From NCBI GenBank assembly GCA_002694955.1, contig NZNR01000113.1:1-5139 (forward strand): DNA of 5,139 nucleotides. Direction: 5' to 3'. A program made the translations under genes and the position numbers. The notes below the pieces were generated by a model. That model had not been told where the DNA came from. It did no database searches and was given only the letters and a program-made list of their open reading frames with translations. Source of the stretch: Planctomycetaceae bacterium. GTDB lineage: Bacteria; Planctomycetota; Planctomycetia; Pirellulales; UBA1268. Shown here one piece after another: positions 1-5,139 of the stretch (positions are counted from its first letter, which is position 1; every line of letters begins with the position of its first letter).

Positions 1-1485
1 CACCGCCAGTTCTGTCAACGGAACGTTATCGAGTTCAACAGTGCCTTCTGTGGGATCGTAAAAACGACATATGAGGTTAATAAGCGTGCTTTTCCCACCT
101 CCGTTGGGTCCGACTATTGCTACGCGTTCACCAAACTCAATAGCAACATCGACATTCTTTAGTACTGTGTCGATTCCATCATACGAAAACGATACATTTC
201 GCAATGCAATCTCTCGGTGCGGTGATGGGAGATAGTACGGGTTTGGTTTTTCTTTCAGTTTTGAAGGTGTATCAAGAAGCGGATACAGTGACTGTGCTCC
301 AACAATTCCTACGTTGATTCCCGTTATGACGCCAGAGAGTTTTCTAACAGGATCTGAAGCACCAATCAGCATCCCGAAAAAAACCATAATCCCAGGGACG
401 GTCATTGGTTGCTCTGTCATGGTAATACCAAAAATTTGGGTTTCCTGATTGATAACCAACCACGCCCCGACGGCGATCGAGGTTGCGACCATTCCAATTC
501 CCAGCACCTCTGTAATTGGATTTGCAAGAGCTCGATAAAAGTTGTGTCGAAGCCCAATTTTCATCATATGATTTGTGCTGTCCCGAAACCGATCCCGCTC
601 GAAAGCTTCCATGGTATAGGCCTGCACAGTGAGTACGTTATTGAGTGCTTCGAGCATCACGTGATGAAAACCAAGTGCTTGAGCAAGAATGTTCTTCGAG
701 GCACCGCGCATTTTTCGGTTGAGCCATACCATCAAGAATCCAACAACTGGTGCCAATGTGAGGCACGCGAGTGTTAGCTGCCATGAAATACAGAAAGCAC
801 CGCCGAGGCACGCAATTATTTTCAGGGGTTCGGTGACTGCACCACCAAAGGTAGTCGTGATTCCATTCGAAAGCATATCAGCTGTGTGGGTGACTTGAGC
901 CATAAAACCAGCTGAACCATTTTTCATGAATTGTGTGCGGTCCAATTCAAGGGCTTTGTTGAAAATTTTGACTCTGAGGTCTCTTGAGATCGCCATTGCA
1001 ACAAAACTAACGAGCATTGTGCTGGTAAGAAGTAGACAGTGTTTCAAGAAGGTGCTCACGACGATCAGGACAACTACAAGAAGCACAGTCTGAAAAGGAT
1101 CTCGCGGAATATATTTTTCCAGCCATGGCTGAATTGCTTGAGCTGAGGATAAGATGGCTCCTTGGCCTTTGTCTTCGAGTGTGAGGGTGTCTATTCTATT
1201 TTGAAGCGTGTTTTTCTCCGCTTGTGTCCTGCCTCCACCGGCTAATTGCTCGCGTAGTTGATCAATCTCTTGTTCGTGGTTCGCAAGGTTCGATTCAGCC
1301 GTTTCTATTCTTGTTTTATTCCAATCCTGCAGAGATTTTCCGTTGAGGGTGACTTCGATGATCGGAAAAAGTGCTGCGATGTTTGCGCCCCACAGCCCGG
1401 CTACGCCAGCAGAACAAAGAAATGCAGATAGGAGCAGTGGCCAGCTTTTTGAAGCATCACGAAGGGCGCGAAGGAAATACTTCAT
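1..1485 (-). CDS. ABC exporter half-transporter (MsbA-like), partial at 3' end
   Basis: The first 495 residues of a fused permease-ATPase of the ABC exporter type IV (MsbA/lipid flippase-like) family; the gene continues past the left edge. ATG at 1485 is the first start after an in-frame TAG at 1504-1506; no strong Shine-Dalgarno precedes it. TM1 is about residues 16-45. A hydrophilic segment (about 46-130) follows, with a probable coiled-coil hairpin at about 58-101 broken by GGG at 83-85. TM2 is about 134-166, and further hydrophobic segments lie near 217-254, 318-346 and 360-395. The nucleotide-binding domain begins near 425, with the A-loop aromatic in VSFSY (Tyr435) and a canonical Walker A GPNGGGKST at 459-467. 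The Q-loop, signature motif, Walker B and H-loop lie outside the window. Family knowledge: such proteins dimerise in the inner membrane and use ATP to move lipids, drugs or peptides outward. The substrate cannot be read here; lipid A export is possible but unproven. The long periplasmic insert is unlike E. coli MsbA. Confidence 0.93.
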   Translation of the reverse strand, partial: MKYFLRALRDASKSWPLLLSAFLCSAGVAGLWGANIAALFPIIEVTLNGKSLQDWNKTRIETAESNLANHEQEIDQLREQLAGGGRTQAEKNTLQNRIDTLTLEDKGQGAILSSAQAIQPWLEKYIPRDPFQTVLLVVVLIVVSTFLKHCLLLTSTMLVSFVAMAISRDLRVKIFNKALELDRTQFMKNGSAGFMAQVTHTADMLSNGITTTFGGAVTEPLKIIACLGGAFCISWQLTLACLTLAPVVGFLMVWLNRKMRGASKNILAQALGFHHVMLEALNNVLTVQAYTMEAFERDRFRDSTNHMMKIGLRHNFYRALANPITEVLGIGMVATSIAVGAWLVINQETQIFGITMTEQPMTVPGIMVFFGMLIGASDPVRKLSGVITGINVGIVGAQSLYPLLDTPSKLKEKPNPYYLPSPHREIALRNVSFSYDGIDTVLKNVDVAIEFGERVAIVGPNGGGKSTLINLICRFYDPTEGTVELDNVPLTELAV

Positions 1486-1762
1486 GAAGTCAGTTTGATG
1501 TATCTAGGGAATAAGATAAATAAAAAACGCAGATGTTCACATTGATGATTCAGGAAATGGCAGGTTGTATCATTTCACTTCTAAATGTCTTCTTGTTGGA
1601 ACGGCTCCAAGATTTCAGCCAAAAATTTAGGCTGAGTAATTTTGAGACTTTCCAACTACGCAGGAAGTTATTCTGGCGCAGAATTCATTTATTTGGAGGG
1701 AGGAGGGTAGTCTGAAAGCCCTGAGGAAAACAAGCCGAAAACTGTGATCAAGGCCCTGTTTT
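1486..1762. other. Intergenic gap between folD and the ABC exporter gene
   Basis: This 277-base gap is the longest in the window. It has no convincing gene: the one small plus-strand frame (1533-1715) lacks a ribosome binding site and family features. The end next to the ABC gene is AT-rich, and on the minus strand a T-run (about 1521-1527) followed by TTTATCTTATT lies 25-45 bases before the ATG, a plausible but unproven promoter or leader. Two small inverted repeats lie at 1596-1635. Just after the folD stop I see no GC-rich stem followed by a T-run, so there is no clear terminator for folD. Confidence 0.6.
1596..1635. repeat. Two adjacent small inverted repeats
   Basis: TTGGA at 1596-1600 pairs with TCCAA at 1606-1610 around a 5-base loop. 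Five bases further, TCAGCC at 1615-1620 pairs perfectly with GGCTGA at 1630-1635 around a 9-base AT-rich loop. Neither stem is followed by a T-run on either strand, so they do not look like intrinsic terminators. They lie 111-150 bases upstream of the ABC exporter start and could be leader RNA structure or an operator. Arms this short can also arise by chance. Confidence 0.35.
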
Positions 1763-2647
1763 TTAGATATTCTGCCGCTCATGAGCCGCAAAAAATGTGT
1801 TTTCTAGAAGCATTGCGACAGTAAGGGGCCCCACTCCACCGGGTACTGGTGATATCGCTTCTGCAACCGAAGCGACAGGTTCGTAGTCAACGTCACCGAC
1901 AAGTCGGCTTGTTTCGCCGTTTTGAACTCGATTAATACCTACATCAACTACAACAGCTCCGGGTTTTACCATGTCGGCCGTGATCAGCTGCGGAATACCA
2001 ACGGCGGCTATAAGAATATCAGCTTGCTGAGTCACCTCCTTCAAATTAGACGTATGGCTGTGGCAGATGGACACAGTTGCATCGCCACCTGGCCCACGGC
2101 TGGCGAGAAGGAGTGCCAGTGGCTTTCCCACAATGTCACTCCGTCCGACGATAACGACATGCTTGCCACGAGTCTCAACGCCAGCATCGAGAAGCATTCT
2201 TTGAACTCCTGCAGCAGTGCAGGGAATAAAGTGAGGCCTTCCTTGAGAAAGGAGACCTGCGTTTACTGGATGAAAGCCATCGACATCACGGTCAGGAGGT
2301 ACCGCATCGAGCACAGCCCGGGCATCGACATGATCTGGGAGTGGCAACTGAACGAGAATGCCATCAACCAGCCCGTGTTCATCTTGTCCGATGGCTTCGA
2401 TGGTAGATACAAGCTCAGCCGTTGTAGTTGATTCTGGGACCGAAAAAACATCGGCGGTAATTCCTACCCGTTTTGCGGCAGACGCTTTACTTTTCACATA
2501 CGAGGCACTTGCGGCAACGTTTCCCACGAGAACAACAACAAGCCGCGGGGGGCGGCCAATTCTACTGGTTAGTGCCGCTACCTTCGGTGTAAGTTCAGAT
2601 TCAATTTTTTTGGCGAGTGCTCTGCCATCGAGCCGTTGAGCAGTCAT
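1763..2647 (-). CDS. folD: Bifunctional methylene-THF dehydrogenase / methenyl-THF cyclohydrolase
   Basis: A complete FolD of 294 residues, close to the usual 280-300. It oxidises 5,10-methylene-THF to 5,10-methenyl-THF with NAD(P)+ and hydrolyses this to 10-formyl-THF in the cytoplasm, feeding purine synthesis and initiator Met-tRNA formylation. The catalytic pair is visible as Tyr50 and Lys54 in SYVKSK, matching the Y-x-x-x-K of the family. GILVQLPLP (96-104) carries the conserved Gln100, and DVDGFHPVNAG (121-131) carries Asp123. The Rossmann cofactor site is at VGRSDIVGKP (167-176), followed by ICHSHT (194-199), DVGINR (235-240) and the family signature PGGVGPLT (269-276). A short GPGG insertion sits at 185-188. 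ATG at 2647 gives the expected N-terminus and has GGAGAG 6 bases upstream. The gene lies 112 bases after the DUF1844 gene on the same strand and may be co-transcribed with it. All key residues are intact. Confidence 0.97.
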   Translation of the reverse strand: MTAQRLDGRALAKKIESELTPKVAALTSRIGRPPRLVVVLVGNVAASASYVKSKASAAKRVGITADVFSVPESTTTAELVSTIEAIGQDEHGLVDGILVQLPLPDHVDARAVLDAVPPDRDVDGFHPVNAGLLSQGRPHFIPCTAAGVQRMLLDAGVETRGKHVVIVGRSDIVGKPLALLLASRGPGGDATVSICHSHTSNLKEVTQQADILIAAVGIPQLITADMVKPGAVVVDVGINRVQNGETSRLVGDVDYEPVASVAEAISPVPGGVGPLTVAMLLENTFFAAHERQNI

Positions 2648-2653
2648 CTAAAA

Positions 2654-2659
2654 CTCTCC
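2654..2659 (-). promoter_or_regulatory. Ribosome binding site of folD
   Basis: On the minus strand GGAGAG lies 6 bases before the ATG at 2647. It is the clearest Shine-Dalgarno match in the window and supports that start. The other genes here have weaker sites. Confidence 0.7.
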
Positions 2660-2708
2660 GGAACTGGAATATATTGAAACCATCACGGTATTCTTTCAGC
2701 TAATAAGA

Positions 2709-2735
2709 CGGCAATGTTCACAGAGAATGCTGCCG
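2709..2735 (-). repeat. Imperfect hairpin between DUF1844 and folD
   Basis: CGGCA at 2709-2713 pairs with TGCCG at 2731-2735. Read on the minus strand, the stem continues with a G-U pair, a 2x2 internal loop and three more pairs (TTC/GAA) around a 5-base loop. It begins 24 bases after the DUF1844 stop. The sequence after it (TCTTATTAG) is only mildly T-rich, so it would be at best a weak or Rho-assisted terminator; it could equally be an mRNA processing or stability element, or chance. Confidence 0.35.
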
Positions 2736-2759
2736 AGAATACTATGGTGTATATAATTC

Positions 2760-3053
2760 TTAACCTGGCTGCTCGTCCATGAACGTCATGCGAAGCTGAT
2801 GAAGAATTTCCTCAAGAAGTTTCTTCTCATCATCAGCAAGATTTCCGGCTGTTTTCTTCTCGAGCATTTCAAGCATGTCAATGAAGTGTCGAGCAGTATC
2901 GAGGTTCTTCAGGGATTCTTTCGTGATAGGGTTCGGGATTTTCCCAAAGGCCATCAAAGCCTGAGTAAACATTGTTTGAACGAGAAACTCGAATGTAGCA
3001 GGAGGGGCTTTCATAGGGCCATTGTCGTTTGATGGAACTGGAGGTTCAGTCAT
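2760..3053 (-). CDS. DUF1844 domain-containing small protein
   Basis: A 97-residue, soluble, mainly helical protein of the DUF1844 family, whose function is not known. The N-terminal 20 residues are proline-rich and probably disordered (MTEPPVPSND). The family core follows: FEFLVQTMFTQAL (21-33), GKIPNP (37-42), a helix with LDTARHFIDMLEMLEKKT (51-68), the conserved turn GNL (70-72), and a final helix with LLEEILHQLRMTF (79-91). No signal peptide, membrane segment or metal site is visible. I chose ATG at 3053. The frame stays open to a TTG at 3074 that would add seven residues, but that codon has no ribosome binding site and the extra residues lie outside the domain. The ATG itself has only a weak GTGGA upstream. 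The gene lies 61 bases after pyrG and 112 bases before folD on the same strand, so co-expression with them is likely. Homologues are known to me mainly from Planctomycetes, Acidobacteria and deltaproteobacteria-like groups. Confidence 0.88.
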   Translation of the reverse strand: MTEPPVPSNDNGPMKAPPATFEFLVQTMFTQALMAFGKIPNPITKESLKNLDTARHFIDMLEMLEKKTAGNLADDEKKLLEEILHQLRMTFMDEQPG

Positions 3054-3114
3054 AAGGGTGTCCACGTGGTTCAAGTAACAGGATCAATACGCTAGAGAGT
3101 ACATTCGGTGTTGA

Positions 3115-4873
<1,759 letters not shown>

Positions 4874-5139
4874 ATGGAAACAAACACAAATTTATCTGAA
4901 AGCCAACCTTCGACTGCTGATGTCCGCATCAGAAGCCTTGACCCCCTTGTGCCACCGGCTCAACTTGTGTCGGCGCATCCATTGACCCATGCCGCAGCTG
5001 CAACGGTTGTTTCGGGCAGAGAACAGGTTGAAAGAGTGCTTGCTGGTGAAGATGAACGGCTTCTGGTTGTTGTTGGCCCATGCTCAATTCATGATCTAGA
5101 TGGTGCTCGTGAATACGCCTCAAGATTGGTCGCACTTGC
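4874..5139 (+). CDS. 3-deoxy-7-phosphoheptulonate synthase (class I, AroG/F/H type), partial
   Basis: The first 88 codons of a class I-alpha DAHP synthase, cut by the right edge. The enzyme condenses phosphoenolpyruvate with erythrose 4-phosphate, the first step of the shikimate pathway, in the cytoplasm. The visible part matches the E. coli AroG/AroF/AroH N-terminus: VRIRSLDPLVPPAQL (17-31), then ERLLVVVGPCSIHD (61-74), in which Cys70 corresponds to the metal-binding Cys61 of AroG, then AREYASRL (78-85). The GPCSIHD motif separates it from KDO-8-phosphate synthase. By alignment by eye, Asp16 and Ile19 fall at the AroG feedback positions Asp7 and Ile10, while AroG Asp6 is replaced by Ala15, so the N-terminal regulatory arm is present but its inhibitor cannot be named. 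ATG at 4874 is chosen; an in-frame GTG at 4865 would add only three residues. The N-terminus is about nine residues longer than AroG. Confidence 0.93.
   Translation, partial: METNTNLSESQPSTADVRIRSLDPLVPPAQLVSAHPLTHAAAATVVSGREQVERVLAGEDERLLVVVGPCSIHDLDGAREYASRLVAL

Noticed and set aside
409..898. Plus-strand frames of 122 and 69 codons opposite the ABC exporter gene
   Set aside because: The minus strand encodes a continuous, recognisable exporter through the whole stretch, so these are shadows.
1533..1715. A 60-codon plus-strand frame in the intergenic gap
   Set aside because: It has no ribosome binding site, no recognisable family and a composition like translated non-coding DNA, and it overlaps the likely promoter region of the ABC gene.
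1690..1765. Possible intrinsic terminator just after folD
   Set aside because: AGGGC-like words occur here as direct repeats rather than as a stem, the only inverted match is about 4 bases, and no T-run follows.
1922..2431. A 169-codon open frame on the plus strand, antisense to folD
   Set aside because: It lies wholly inside folD, whose motifs are all intact. The predicted protein has no recognisable domain and reads as a codon-bias shadow.
3062..3069. CCACGTGG palindrome just before the DUF1844 start
   Set aside because: An 8-base palindrome is expected often by chance, and nothing else supports a binding site there.
4929..5135. A minus-strand frame opposite the DAHP synthase gene
   Set aside because: The plus strand encodes clear DAHP synthase motifs, and the minus-strand product is a Gln/His-rich shadow with no family features.

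Overview
The window looks like an ordinary stretch of bacterial chromosome with core metabolic genes at roughly balanced base composition. No mobile element, phage, CRISPR array, tRNA or rRNA gene is visible. The host is most likely a planctomycete (Pirellulaceae-like) or another member of the PVC/Gram-negative neighbourhood. This is an inference from the small DUF1844 protein, the style of the FolD and CTP synthase sequences, a large coiled-coil insertion in the ABC exporter, and weak or variable Shine-Dalgarno sequences. No marker gene settles the taxonomy.

Layout, right to left along the minus strand: pyrG (CTP synthase, 4725-3115, GTG start), a DUF1844 gene (3053-2760), folD (methylene-THF dehydrogenase/cyclohydrolase, 2647-1763), and the first 495 codons of an MsbA-type ABC exporter (1485-1, running off the left edge). 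The gaps are 61, 112 and 277 bases, with no convincing intrinsic terminator in any of them. The first three genes could therefore be one transcript. The 277-base gap before the ABC gene is large enough for its own promoter. On the plus strand, diverging from pyrG across 148 bases, is the start of an AroG/AroF/AroH-type DAHP synthase (4874 to the right edge).

Functionally, pyrG supplies CTP for nucleic acids, phospholipids and CMP-sugars. folD supplies one-carbon units for purines, thymidylate and formyl-Met. The DAHP synthase commits carbon to aromatic amino acids. The ABC protein probably moves a lipid or amphiphile across the inner membrane. DUF1844 has no known function. The grouping is mainly housekeeping biosynthesis.

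I did not find an evident new system. The most useful leads are the periplasmic coiled-coil hairpin inserted in the ABC exporter, the uncharacterised DUF1844 gene between two biosynthetic genes, a 9-base word (TGTGAACAT) shared by the gaps upstream of folD and the ABC gene, and small inverted repeats in the intergenic regions.
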